A DNA stretch of 40,531 nt from SFWF01 sp045638145 (GTDB taxonomy: Bacteria > Bacillota > Clostridia > Oscillospirales > Acutalibacteraceae): contig JAZUAU010000018.1 in NCBI GenBank assembly GCA_045638145.1, forward strand, positions 1 through 40,531, in the 5' to 3' direction. Within the stretch, counting starts at the first letter, position 1. The number at the start of each line of letters is the position of its first letter. Of the stretch, positions 32,049 through 39,879 are shown piece by piece. The notes below the pieces were generated by a model. The model ran no database searches. It had not been told where the DNA came from and was given only the letters and a program-made list of their open reading frames with translations. Both the position numbers and the translations under genes were made by a program.

Positions 32049-35000
32049 ATGAAACTTAAATTTAAACATCAAGACTTTCAAACCGATGCAGTAAATGCGG
32101 TTGTTGATCTGTTTGCCGGACAAGAAAGTGCTCACAGCACATTCTCTGTTGAAACCGGAGCACAGGTTCAGATGAGTGGAATGAATGAAATGGGCTTTGG
32201 TAACGGTCTTGTTATCGATGACAATGCCCTTTTGGAAAACATGCATACGGTTCAAAAGCGAAATAATTTACCGATTACGGACGATGCAAAAAGCCACCAA
32301 TTCAGCATTGAAATGGAAACCGGAACGGGTAAAACATACGTATATACAAAAACCATATTTGAACTTAATCGCAAATATGGTTTAACGAAGTTTATTATTG
32401 TTGTTCCGTCTGTGCCGATTCGTGAGGGTGTATATAAATCCTTTGAGGTAACAAAGGAGCATTTTGGTCTGCAATATGATAATGTTCCTTACCATTATTT
32501 TATCTACAATTCTTCTAAGCTTTCTCACGTTAGACAGTTTGCCACTGCCAACGGCATAGAGATTATGATTATAAATATTGACGCCTTTAGAAAGGCTGAA
32601 AATATTATTAATCAGGCACACGATAAGCTTAACGGCGAAACCGCTATGCGTTTTATACAGGACACTCATCCCGTTGTTATTATTGATGAACCGCAGAGCG
32701 TTGATAATACCGATAATGCTAAGAAGGCGATTGCATCTCTTAATCCGTTATTTGTTTTACGTTATTCTGCAACCCACAGAGAAAAGATTAATTTGTTATA
32801 CCGCTTAACCCCTGTTGACGCATATCAAATGGGGCTTGTTAAGCAAATTTCGGTATCATCTAATCAGGTTGCAGGTGGATTCAATCAGCCTTACGTTAAA
32901 CTGTTATCAGTATCTAATGAAAAAGGCTTTAAAGCTAAAATTGAAATTGACGTTAAGAATAAAGACGGAGTTGTTGCAAGAAAAACCGTTCAGGTTAAGC
33001 CCGGCGATGATTTGTATTTAGTTTCGGGTGAACGTGATTTATATGAAGGATATACCATTGCGGGCATTGACTGTACACCCGATTGGGAGCATATTGAATT
33101 CGGCAACACCGAGGAAGTAGCTCTTGGCAAGGCTATCGGTGATATTGATGAAGATATCGTTAAGCGTGCACAGATTCGCCGTACTATTGAGGCGCATTTA
33201 GACAAAGAGTTGCGTTATACCGATAAAGGCATAAAAGTATTATCGCTGTTCTTTATCGATAAGGTTGAAAAATACCGTCACGAAGACGGTACTCCCGGTA
33301 TTTATGCAAAAATGTTTGAGGAATGCTATTTGGAGTTGATTGCAAAACCCAAGTATGCGGCTATAAGAGAATCTTTTTCCTCAGATATAACCAAACTGCA
33401 TAATGGATATTTTTCACAAGATAAAAAAGGAAAACTTAAGGATACCAAGGGTGACACTCAAGCAGATGATGATACATACAACACCATTATGCGTGATAAA
33501 GAATGGTTGCTTAGTTTCGAGTGCCCGTTGAGATTTATCTTCTCACACTCCGCCTTGAAAGAAGGTTGGGATAACCCGAATGTTTTTCAGGTTTGTACAC
33601 TTATTGAACAGAAATCAACCTTTACCTGCCGTCAAAAAGTAGGTCGAGGTCTTCGCCTTTGCGTCAATCAGGACGGAGAACGTGTTGAAGACAAAAATAT
33701 AAATATTCTTCACGTAATGGCGAACGAGAGCTTTGCTGAGTTTGCTGATACTTTACAACGTGAAATTGAAGAGGATACCGGAGTAAAATTCGGTGTTCTG
33801 CAGCTTGATTTGTTTTCCGGTATGGTTTACGAGGATGTTGTAACCGAAGAAAAGCAGTTTGATGAAACTTCTGCACAGTCGGTTATAGATTGCATGGTAG
33901 AAAAAGGTCTTGCTACTGCCGACGGTGTTATTACACAAAAAGCTAAGCAAATCCTTACAGAAGAAAAAGAAGAGTTACCTGAAGAACTGGAGAACGCAAA
34001 AGAAACCATAAAAACTCTTGTTGAAAAGGGCGACAGTATTCAGGCATCTGATATTATAGGACAAACCTATACCGAAACCGTTACGGTTGAGAAAACGGTG
34101 ACTTATGACGATGCAAAGGAATTATTGGAGCATTTTGAGAAGAAGGGCTACATAACCGGATCTGGCAAGATGAAGGATACTATGAAAACGGCTCTTAAAA
34201 CCGGCACCCTTGATCTTCCTAAAAAATATGAAGCTGCACGTAGCCGATTTGAGAGCATTATATCTACCGCTGACCGCAAACCTGTTGTGCGTGACGCATC
34301 AAAAGATGTTGTGGTTAGATTAAATAAGCGTGTTATGTTATCACCTGAGTTTAATGCATTGTGGGAAAGGATCAAGCAAAAAACGGCATATAGAGTAAAT
34401 ATTGACACTGAAGAGTTAATTGAAAACTGTGTTAAAGACTTGCAGAATATGCCTACTATCCATAAGGCACGTCTTATTTCGCAAACGGCAGATATCCATA
34501 TTGAAAACGCAGGTGTATCTCATGTTGAACGAGAGTTCCGCACAACAGATATTGCAGATTCCTATTGTGAATTACCTGATATTATAACTGCCATAAGCGA
34601 TGCTACCTTATTGACTCCTGCTACTGTAAAAGAAATTTTGATTCAAAGTGGAAGGCTTAAGGATTTTCTCAATAATCCGCAATCCTTCCTCGAAAAAGCT
34701 ACTGAAATCATCCGAAATAATCGTCACGCATTGGCTATTGAAGGTATTAGTTATATTAAACTTGACGGTCAAGAGTATTTTGCACAACAAATTTTTGATA
34801 CAGATGAGTTAATAGCAAACCTTGATCGCAATGCAGTTAAGGTTGAACACAGTGTTTATGACTACATTGTTTATGATAGCAGCACTGTTGAACGCCCATT
34901 TGCAGTAGCATTGGATAATGATCCTGATGTAAAGATGTTCTTTAAAATTCCCGACAACTTTAAGATTGATACTCCGATTGGCAATTACAATCCGGACTGG

Positions 35001-35195
35001 GCTGTTTTCTTAAATAAGAACGGTGAAGAAAAGTTGTATTTTGTAATCGAAACGAAAGGCAGCCTTAACCCTTATGAGCGTAAAGGTAAGGAAAACCTTA
35101 AGATCCATTGCGGAAAACAACACTTCAAAGCTCTTGATAACGGAATTGAACTTAAAGAGGCTGTCGATTGGAAAGATTTCAGGGTTACACTATAA
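32049..35195 (+). CDS. res: Type III restriction enzyme, Res subunit
   Basis: A 1048-residue SF2 helicase-nuclease. Walker A METGTGKT (89-96), motif II DEPQ near residue 212, LRYSATHREK (motif III), SALKEGWDNPNVFQVCTL (motif V) and QKVGRGLRLCVN (motif VI). A long insert/linker follows, with TETVTVEKTVTYDDAKELLE. The C-terminal PD-(D/E)xK nuclease is at about 978-1005: NYNPDWAVF, then FVIETKGSL, giving D...ExK. ATG 32049 has GGAG upstream, four bases after the TIR stop. Together with Mod it forms the ATP-dependent restriction complex. The DEPQ variant is normal for Res. Confidence 0.94.
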   Translation: MKLKFKHQDFQTDAVNAVVDLFAGQESAHSTFSVETGAQVQMSGMNEMGFGNGLVIDDNALLENMHTVQKRNNLPITDDAKSHQFSIEMETGTGKTYVYTKTIFELNRKYGLTKFIIVVPSVPIREGVYKSFEVTKEHFGLQYDNVPYHYFIYNSSKLSHVRQFATANGIEIMIINIDAFRKAENIINQAHDKLNGETAMRFIQDTHPVVIIDEPQSVDNTDNAKKAIASLNPLFVLRYSATHREKINLLYRLTPVDAYQMGLVKQISVSSNQVAGGFNQPYVKLLSVSNEKGFKAKIEIDVKNKDGVVARKTVQVKPGDDLYLVSGERDLYEGYTIAGIDCTPDWEHIEFGNTEEVALGKAIGDIDEDIVKRAQIRRTIEAHLDKELRYTDKGIKVLSLFFIDKVEKYRHEDGTPGIYAKMFEECYLELIAKPKYAAIRESFSSDITKLHNGYFSQDKKGKLKDTKGDTQADDDTYNTIMRDKEWLLSFECPLRFIFSHSALKEGWDNPNVFQVCTLIEQKSTFTCRQKVGRGLRLCVNQDGERVEDKNINILHVMANESFAEFADTLQREIEEDTGVKFGVLQLDLFSGMVYEDVVTEEKQFDETSAQSVIDCMVEKGLATADGVITQKAKQILTEEKEELPEELENAKETIKTLVEKGDSIQASDIIGQTYTETVTVEKTVTYDDAKELLEHFEKKGYITGSGKMKDTMKTALKTGTLDLPKKYEAARSRFESIISTADRKPVVRDASKDVVVRLNKRVMLSPEFNALWERIKQKTAYRVNIDTEELIENCVKDLQNMPTIHKARLISQTADIHIENAGVSHVEREFRTTDIADSYCELPDIITAISDATLLTPATVKEILIQSGRLKDFLNNPQSFLEKATEIIRNNRHALAIEGISYIKLDGQEYFAQQIFDTDELIANLDRNAVKVEHSVYDYIVYDSSTVERPFAVALDNDPDVKMFFKIPDNFKIDTPIGNYNPDWAVFLNKNGEEKLYFVIETKGSLNPYERKGKENLKIHCGKQHFKALDNGIELKEAVDWKDFRVTL

Positions 35196-35215
35196 AAATA
35201 AAAGGAGATACGATT

Positions 35216-35872
35216 TTGGAAAAACAAGGTGTTATCTATATATTAACAAATCCATCTTTTCCTGAGTATGTAAAAATCGGATACGCTGATGATATTGACA
35301 AGCGTTTACAGCAACTTAATCGTAGTGAATGTATTCCGTTTGCTTTTCGTGTTTACGCTACATATGAGGTGAATTCTCGCCTATCTGATTTGAAAATTCA
35401 CTCTATCATAGATAAGCTTAACCCGAATCTCAGATCTATTGAGAATTTTAATGGTCATAAACGGGTACGAGAATTTTATGCGATGTCTGCTGAGGATGCT
35501 TATTCTATTTTGGAAGCTATAGCAGAAATTCATGGTTGCTCTGATAAATTAAAGTTGGCTACTATGAGTGAAGATGATAAAGCTGCTGAGGAAACAGCAG
35601 AGGAAATTGCAACCGAAACCCAGGAAAAAGCGGAAAACTTTTCTTTCTCCAAATGTCAAATTCCTGTGGGTGCTATTTTGGAGTTCGGTAATGATCCAAC
35701 AATTACATGCACAGTTGTTGATGATAGAATGGTTGAATACAATGGCAAGAAGATGTATTTGACTGGTTTAGCAAAGCAATTATTAGGTAAACGCACAGGG
35801 GTTGCCGGTCCCCGTTATTTTAAATATAACGGCGAATGGCTTAATGAAATTAGGCATCGCTTAGGCGTGTAA
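35216..35872 (+). CDS. GIY-YIG nuclease with RAMA/DUF4357-like C-terminal domain
   Basis: 218 residues from TTG 35216 behind AAAAGGAG; the longer frame overlaps res. Residues 4-95 are a T5orf172-type GIY-YIG domain: GVIYILTNPSFPEYVKIGYADDIDKRL with the Tyr pair and Arg, and FYAMSAEDAYSILEAI. Residues ~115-140 are an acidic Glu/Ala linker. The C-terminal ~75 residues (PVGAILEFGNDPTITCTVVD, EYNGKKMYLTGLAKQLLG, GPRYFKYNGEW) resemble the RAMA/DUF4357 group proposed to read modified DNA. A nuclease guided by modification status would suit a Mod-Res neighbour, but that is inference. Confidence 0.8.
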   Translation: MEKQGVIYILTNPSFPEYVKIGYADDIDKRLQQLNRSECIPFAFRVYATYEVNSRLSDLKIHSIIDKLNPNLRSIENFNGHKRVREFYAMSAEDAYSILEAIAEIHGCSDKLKLATMSEDDKAAEETAEEIATETQEKAENFSFSKCQIPVGAILEFGNDPTITCTVVDDRMVEYNGKKMYLTGLAKQLLGKRTGVAGPRYFKYNGEWLNEIRHRLGV

Positions 35873-35899
35873 TTTTTGTTGGAGAGGATTAAACCAAAA

Positions 35900-36505
35900 A
35901 TGTTTACGGATATTAACCCCTACAGAGAATTAGATGCCAGTATAAATCCAACTGATTTTGAACTGTTTTGCATGGATATTTTGAAAGCATACGCTGAAAA
36001 AGAGCATCTTCAAAACTTCACTATCAAACATAATCAAAAAATAGAATCCGACGATGGCACATATCAGATAGATGTGCTTGCTGAATATACTGCATTAGGT
36101 TCAAAAAATGTTGTTCTCATTGAATGTAAAAAGTACACAAGAAGCATAGAGCGTGATATTGTTGCGACACTACACACAAAATTGCAAAGCCTCGGTGCTC
36201 AAAAAGGCATTATAATATCTACCGCAGGATATCAAAGTGGAGCAACACAATATGCGAACAAACACGGTATAGCCTTATGGCAGATTTGTGATAACTACAT
36301 AAAACATTATAGTGCATCTGCAGATAAACACATTTCAGATGATATGAAGTTCCAATTAGAGATGGAGCGTCATTTGCCTAAATTCTTCGCTTTGGAGTGG
36401 GATTGCTCAAAGGATTATCCGTGTGAGCAGATATATCCTACAGAAGAAATGTTAAAAGAAGCGAGAAATAAAGCAAAAGAAACGTGGAGAAGTAAAAACA
36501 AATAA
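35900..36505 (+). CDS. Mrr-like restriction endonuclease
   Basis: 201 residues if ATG 35900 is used (GGAGAGG at 35881-35887 lies 12 bases upstream); TTG codons at 35876 and 35879 would add eight or seven residues. The Mrr_cat-type PD-(D/E)xK site is visible: FELFCMDILKAYAEKEHL, then TYQIDVLAEYTAL (Asp), then VVLIECKKYTRSIERD (ECK), then GIIISTAGYQSGATQYANKHGIALWQI. Mrr enzymes cut methylated DNA; other members are general defence nucleases. It is the last gene of the operon, 27 bases after the GIY-YIG gene, and a hairpin follows. Confidence 0.85.
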   Translation: MFTDINPYRELDASINPTDFELFCMDILKAYAEKEHLQNFTIKHNQKIESDDGTYQIDVLAEYTALGSKNVVLIECKKYTRSIERDIVATLHTKLQSLGAQKGIIISTAGYQSGATQYANKHGIALWQICDNYIKHYSASADKHISDDMKFQLEMERHLPKFFALEWDCSKDYPCEQIYPTEEMLKEARNKAKETWRSKNK

Positions 36506-36512
36506 TCTAATG

Positions 36513-36540
36513 GCGGCAAGGATGAAAATCCTTGTCGCTT
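36513..36540 (+). terminator. Hairpin after the Mrr-like gene
   Basis: GCGGCAAGGAT (36513-36523), GAAA loop, ATCCTTGTCGC (36528-36538), one mismatch, then a weak T-rich tail. Confidence 0.55.
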
Positions 36541-36613
36541 TGATATTTACGGTAAGATTCTCTGGACTTGTGAAAAGTGCTGTGGTATGTGTTTGTGTTG
36601 CAAAGGAGGTGCA

Positions 36614-36703
36614 ATGCACATTACAACACTTGAAGATTTATACTATGGTAACATCGGTCTGCAAAAAGGCGCACTAAACGAGGCACAAGGGTGCGGTGGC
36701 TAA
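36614..36703 (+). pseudogene. Truncated DUF6809-like gene start
   Basis: AAAGGAGGT (36602-36610) and ATG 36614 begin a 29-codon frame, MHITTLEDLYYGNIGLQKG, whose LEDLYYGNI matches the N-terminus of DUF6809 proteins of about 100-130 residues. It stops at 36701-36703 after unrelated residues, so it looks like a 5' remnant left by a recombination at the right edge of the defence operon. Confidence 0.5.
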
Positions 36704-36708
36704 TAGTA

Positions 36709-36737
36709 TTGATACTTCAATTAAAATATGATAAAAT
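36709..36737 (+). promoter_or_regulatory. Promoter of the immunity-like cluster
   Basis: TTGATA (36709-36714), 17-base spacer, TAAAAT (36732-36737). Confidence 0.6.
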
Positions 36738-36795
36738 AAAGTCCGGTTTATGGGACAGTAGTTGTGCTATTATCATATTACAGAGGTGATAAAAT

Positions 36796-37767
36796 ATGGA
36801 TTTATGGGATAGACTGGCCGGAGAAATACTTGAATATGTGGAAAATTATTGTTTGGTCAAAAGTCAATCAAAAATCAAACCATCTTATGAAGTTGACTAT
36901 GAAATAAATTGTTTAGAAGAATTAAAAAAACACGGTGATTATGATAATTACTGGCCTCACCAAATATCTGGGTGCCAAAACATCAATGATTTACCTACAT
37001 ATTTACAGGAACTTGTGTTGCAGTATTTGCCTCGCTTCCTTATAAGACACCCAGAATATCAGAATTTAGATTGTTTGAAAATAAGTAATTTGTCTTTTTT
37101 AGATTACGGATTGCCTGTAGAACATACGTCCGATGTTGATGTGTCAGAAGAAATTGCAAAATTCAGAGAATATTGCAGGTTACTTGGGAAGAAGCCTGAA
37201 CAACTCACAAAAGAACAGTTGCAAAGGTGTTATGAAATAGATAGCTTTACCGGAAAAGAGCAACTTGGAGGATATATTACTGATAATGATAATTTTGAAA
37301 AAGACGATAATTTTGCAGAGATAAAAAAGCTGTATGAATCAAAAACACCTTCAGAATGGGAAAATGAGTTTGAAAAAGAAAAGAAAAGACTTCAAGAACT
37401 AAAAAAGTTAGGCGAGTTAGACGATGCTGCTGATAAAGCAGGAGGATATGTAGACTTTCCTTTTGTACCTAATACATCGTATGACTACAGGGAAATGCTT
37501 AAATACTGTGAAGAAAGGCACATTAGCCCCACCGACTTATCTATTAATGAACGAAATCAATTCATAGTTGTGGATAAAGCGATTAAAAAAGTTAAATATG
37601 TCGGTGAAAGTGATTCCGTGTGCTTGCGTAAGGGAAAGATCTATGATTGTATAGGGGAAGAACACGGAGAATATAGAATTATTGACGAAGAGGGGTATGA
37701 TGAAGATGAAGAGGTGCAAGGGTATTTATATCCCAAGCATTTCTTTGTAGAGGTGGACGATGATTAA
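36796..37767 (+). CDS. Hypothetical protein with SH3-like immunity-type C-terminus
   Basis: A 323-residue acidic protein, ATG 36796 behind AGAGGTGAT. The N-terminal ~190 residues are helical and unknown. Residues ~190-225 are charged and helical (WENEFEKEKKRLQELKKLGE). The last ~55 residues (KYVGESDSVCLRKGKIYDCI, EYRIIDEEGYDEDE, YLYPKHFFVEV) match the small beta domain that often ends SMI1/SUKH-like and other immunity proteins of polymorphic toxin systems. The stop overlaps the next gene by eight bases. It heads a cluster of four more small genes; no toxin is seen in this window. Confidence 0.72.
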   Translation: MDLWDRLAGEILEYVENYCLVKSQSKIKPSYEVDYEINCLEELKKHGDYDNYWPHQISGCQNINDLPTYLQELVLQYLPRFLIRHPEYQNLDCLKISNLSFLDYGLPVEHTSDVDVSEEIAKFREYCRLLGKKPEQLTKEQLQRCYEIDSFTGKEQLGGYITDNDNFEKDDNFAEIKKLYESKTPSEWENEFEKEKKRLQELKKLGELDDAADKAGGYVDFPFVPNTSYDYREMLKYCEERHISPTDLSINERNQFIVVDKAIKKVKYVGESDSVCLRKGKIYDCIGEEHGEYRIIDEEGYDEDEEVQGYLYPKHFFVEVDDD

Positions 37768-37969
37768 TGTATGGGACTATCAAGAAGCAAAAAAGATTAG
37801 ATTAATTGATGTTGATGGCGAAGAATTTATTGGATATGTGGTTGATGTTACAGATGCAGAAGAAGGTGCCGACGAGCCATATCCTGAGGACGCCATTACT
37901 ATTAGTATTGCTGGAAGACACATCGAGTTCATGCAGAGCGAAATAATATTTATCGAAATACTCGAATAA
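37760..37969 (+). CDS. Small acidic conserved hypothetical (possible LSm/SH3-like fold)
   Basis: A 69-residue protein, ATG 37760, overlapping the previous gene by eight bases. Pattern VWDYQEAKKIRLIDVDGEEF, then GYVVDVTDAEEGAD, ITISIAGRHIEFMQSEIIFIEIL. I have seen this short all-beta family next to immunity-like genes in gut Firmicutes; no function is assigned. Overlap suggests coupled translation with the SH3-like tail protein. Confidence 0.7.
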   Translation: MINVWDYQEAKKIRLIDVDGEEFIGYVVDVTDAEEGADEPYPEDAITISIAGRHIEFMQSEIIFIEILE

Positions 37970-37993
37970 AAAGAGCGCGAAAAGAGGTTTTCT

Positions 37994-38596
37994 ATGTTTG
38001 AATTACATGATATTGTTAGAGTAAAAAAAGAATACCCTGAACTATCTTTAACACCCAATAATATTGGAACTATTGTTGATATTCATAACGGTGGCGAGGC
38101 TTATACTGTTGAGTTTATAGATGAAAATTTGGAAACTGTAGAAGAAGCTCTCTATAGAGAATTTGCCGAAAGTGAGTTGGAAAAGGCTACAATCATACAC
38201 GGTTTGGACTTGCCAAACGAAGTTTCAGAAAGAAATTCACTCATAATGTTGAAACAGTTAGGCATTACGAAAGAAGATATAGAGAACTGCGAGATAGATG
38301 ACACAGATTACATATGTAATGATGATAATGTTTTAGAACAACTTATTGCCATTAGAAATATGACAGATGAGGAATTTGATAAGTATCAATGTGAAGTTCT
38401 AAAAAAAGAATATTTACCTTTCATAATTGTTGATGAGAACGAAAATATTATCGGCTTTAAAAGAGATACTCCAATAAATGCAAAGAGGGCCTTTAAAGAA
38501 CACATTTTGATGAGCAAGAAGTTTGATGACATAACAAACTATGAATATTGGGACAATCTAATTGAACAGTTAGGGTTATCTGATATTAAATTATGA
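37994..38596 (+). CDS. DUF4926-like N-terminus fused to an unknown domain
   Basis: A 200-residue protein, ATG 37994 behind AAGAGG. Residues 1-65 (MFELHDIVRVKKEYPELSL, NNIGTIVDIHNGGEAYTVEF) match DUF4926, a small beta domain usually occurring alone at about 70 residues and linked to immunity loci. The remaining ~135 residues are acidic and helical with a possible alpha-beta section (YLPFIIVDENENIIGFKRDT). The fusion length is unusual. It continues the immunity-like cluster. Confidence 0.72.
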   Translation: MFELHDIVRVKKEYPELSLTPNNIGTIVDIHNGGEAYTVEFIDENLETVEEALYREFAESELEKATIIHGLDLPNEVSERNSLIMLKQLGITKEDIENCEIDDTDYICNDDNVLEQLIAIRNMTDEEFDKYQCEVLKKEYLPFIIVDENENIIGFKRDTPINAKRAFKEHILMSKKFDDITNYEYWDNLIEQLGLSDIKL

Positions 38597-38639
38597 GAGA
38601 AGTTAAACTCTCGGGCTGGTAATAGGGGGGGAGGAAATA

Positions 38640-38825
38640 TTGTTGTTTAATGACATTTTTAACGAACAAATGACAAGTAATGAAGCAAGAGCGGTTTTCT
38701 TCAAGGCATTGGAGGGAAAAAGCAACGAAGAAATTGAGCAAATCAAATCTGCATATTCCGAGGTGCTACATAAAATCACCGAAAGAGAAATGCGACTTGC
38801 AGGAGAAGGCTGGTTGATTGATTGA
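38640..38825 (+). CDS. Small helical hypothetical protein
   Basis: 61 residues from TTG 38640 (or 60 from the next TTG), immediately behind an unusually strong GGGGGGAGGAA site. Charged helices (SNEEIEQIKSAYSEVLHKITEREMR) suggest a helical bundle. No family recognised; it belongs to the cluster by position and strand. Confidence 0.55.
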   Translation: MLFNDIFNEQMTSNEARAVFFKALEGKSNEEIEQIKSAYSEVLHKITEREMRLAGEGWLID

Positions 38826-38852
38826 AAATATACTGTTAAAGGGGTGTAGGCA

Positions 38853-39260
38853 TTGAGTAGAGGTATAGGTGGCAACTGTCGTATCGTAGAAGAAGATGAA
38901 CATACTGTAATTTACGAATACGGTGGATACAATCTTAATAAACCGGAATATAGAAATCCCGATCGCATTTGTGACGGGCTTATAACCATTGATAAAAATG
39001 CTCTTGTTGAGCCGGAGATACATACAAAGATCAAACGAACACAAGGTGGACAGAAAAAACTGGTAAAGAAAAGAGTCCTAAAAGAAGTTCCGTATATGGA
39101 ACTCATCGAATCAGGGAAAATTGAGATTCGGAATTGTAGCAACTGTTGGCACACGTTTCCATCAGGAAAGGATATAATTGCTTATTATTTGATATTTCAC
39201 ATTTTTGACAAGTATCAGGAAGATGGGGTTTTACCGTCAACCGTTAGTTATAATGTTTGA
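38853..39260 (+). CDS. Conserved hypothetical protein of the immunity-like cluster
   Basis: 135 residues from TTG 38853 with AAAGGGGTG upstream. The N-terminus MSRGIGGNCRIVEEDEHTVI and a later NCWHTFPSGKDIIAYYLIFHIF are the most distinct segments; the middle is rich in Lys and Glu. I recall similar proteins next to immunity-like genes in Firmicutes but know no function. Two cysteines in RNCSNCW could bind metal or be structural. A terminator follows at 39334. Confidence 0.62.
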   Translation: MSRGIGGNCRIVEEDEHTVIYEYGGYNLNKPEYRNPDRICDGLITIDKNALVEPEIHTKIKRTQGGQKKLVKKRVLKEVPYMELIESGKIEIRNCSNCWHTFPSGKDIIAYYLIFHIFDKYQEDGVLPSTVSYNV

Positions 39261-39333
39261 GGATTGGAATAAACCATATCGTAATTAATGTTTTCTTGAA
39301 AGTCGAAATTAACCTTTTTTACATTTTTATCAA

Positions 39334-39366
39334 AGAGTCGCGGTGTCGCGGCTCTTAATTTTTTGT
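39334..39366 (+). terminator. Terminator of the immunity-like cluster
   Basis: AGAGTCGCG (39334-39342) and CGCGGCTCT (39347-39355), one G-T pair, followed by TAATTTTTTG. Confidence 0.75.
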
Positions 39367-39384
39367 GTAAAAGAGGTTTTTTCT

Positions 39385-39618
39385 ATGTTAGACAGAACAG
39401 AGTATGAAAATTATTGGTATGCGTTCCAACAAAAGTTGGACAAAATCTTGGCTGAGCGCAATATGACCTACCGAGGATTAAGCATTAAGCTTGGCAAATC
39501 ACCGGGATATATCTATGATATTGTTAACCGAAGGATTGATCCGTCAGCTATATCCTTGTTTGAAATTGCAGCATATTTTGACTGCACAATATGGGATTTT
39601 TTAAATATTACCAAGTAA
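39385..39618 (+). CDS. Small XRE-family HTH regulator
   Basis: A 77-residue protein from ATG 39385 behind AAGAGG; an in-frame ATG at 39343 lies in the terminator. It is almost only an HTH: FQQKLDKILAERNMTYRGLS, KLGKSPGYIYDIVNRRIDPS, SLFEIAAYFDCTIWDFLNI. Stand-alone HTHs like this often repress mobile-element genes. The ORF-free, hairpin-rich DNA begins right after it. Confidence 0.85.
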   Translation: MLDRTEYENYWYAFQQKLDKILAERNMTYRGLSIKLGKSPGYIYDIVNRRIDPSAISLFEIAAYFDCTIWDFLNITK

Positions 39619-39663
39619 AAGTTGTGGGATGTTGTTTGTCAAACAACACATCGGGCAAATCTA

Positions 39664-39692
39664 TTGACGATAGAAAATCCGCGTGTTAAACT
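39664..39692 (+). promoter_or_regulatory. Promoter of the sRNA candidate
   Basis: TTGACG (39664-39669), 17-base spacer, TAAACT (39687-39692); start expected near 39699. Confidence 0.55.
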
Positions 39693-39698
39693 GACTAT

Positions 39699-39871
39699 GC
39701 TACATTTAAAATAAAGCAGGAGTGTTTTTAAAAGATAACGAAAAATGCAATGTTCCCAAAGGGTTAATTGCGCTTGTTTGTTATGCTTGGATCCTGCGTA
39801 TAGGGCAAAGGCAAAAGGACTGCAAGTTAGCACTTAACCTTGAGGGTTAGGTGCTTTTTTGTTATCTTTTT
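39699..39871 (+). ncRNA. Structured sRNA candidate with terminator
   Basis: ORF-free. AAAAGATAACGAAAAA (39730-39745) and TTTTTTGTTATCTTTT (39855-39870) pair over 16 positions with one G-T and close the structure. Inside are GCAAT/ATTGC (39747/39767) around CCC/GGG, and a terminator-like AGCAC-TTAACC / GGTTA-GGTGCT hairpin with T-run (39828-39860). A promoter at 39664-39692 precedes it. Class unknown. Confidence 0.55.
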
Positions 39872-39879
39872 GCCTTCTT

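Noticed and set aside
24038..36505. BREX, DISARM or Zorya system
   Set aside because: SNF2-like helicase and methyltransferase are present, but PglX/PglZ/BrxC, DrmA/B/C and ZorA/B partners are absent, and the methyltransferase is a typical type III Mod with a matching Res.
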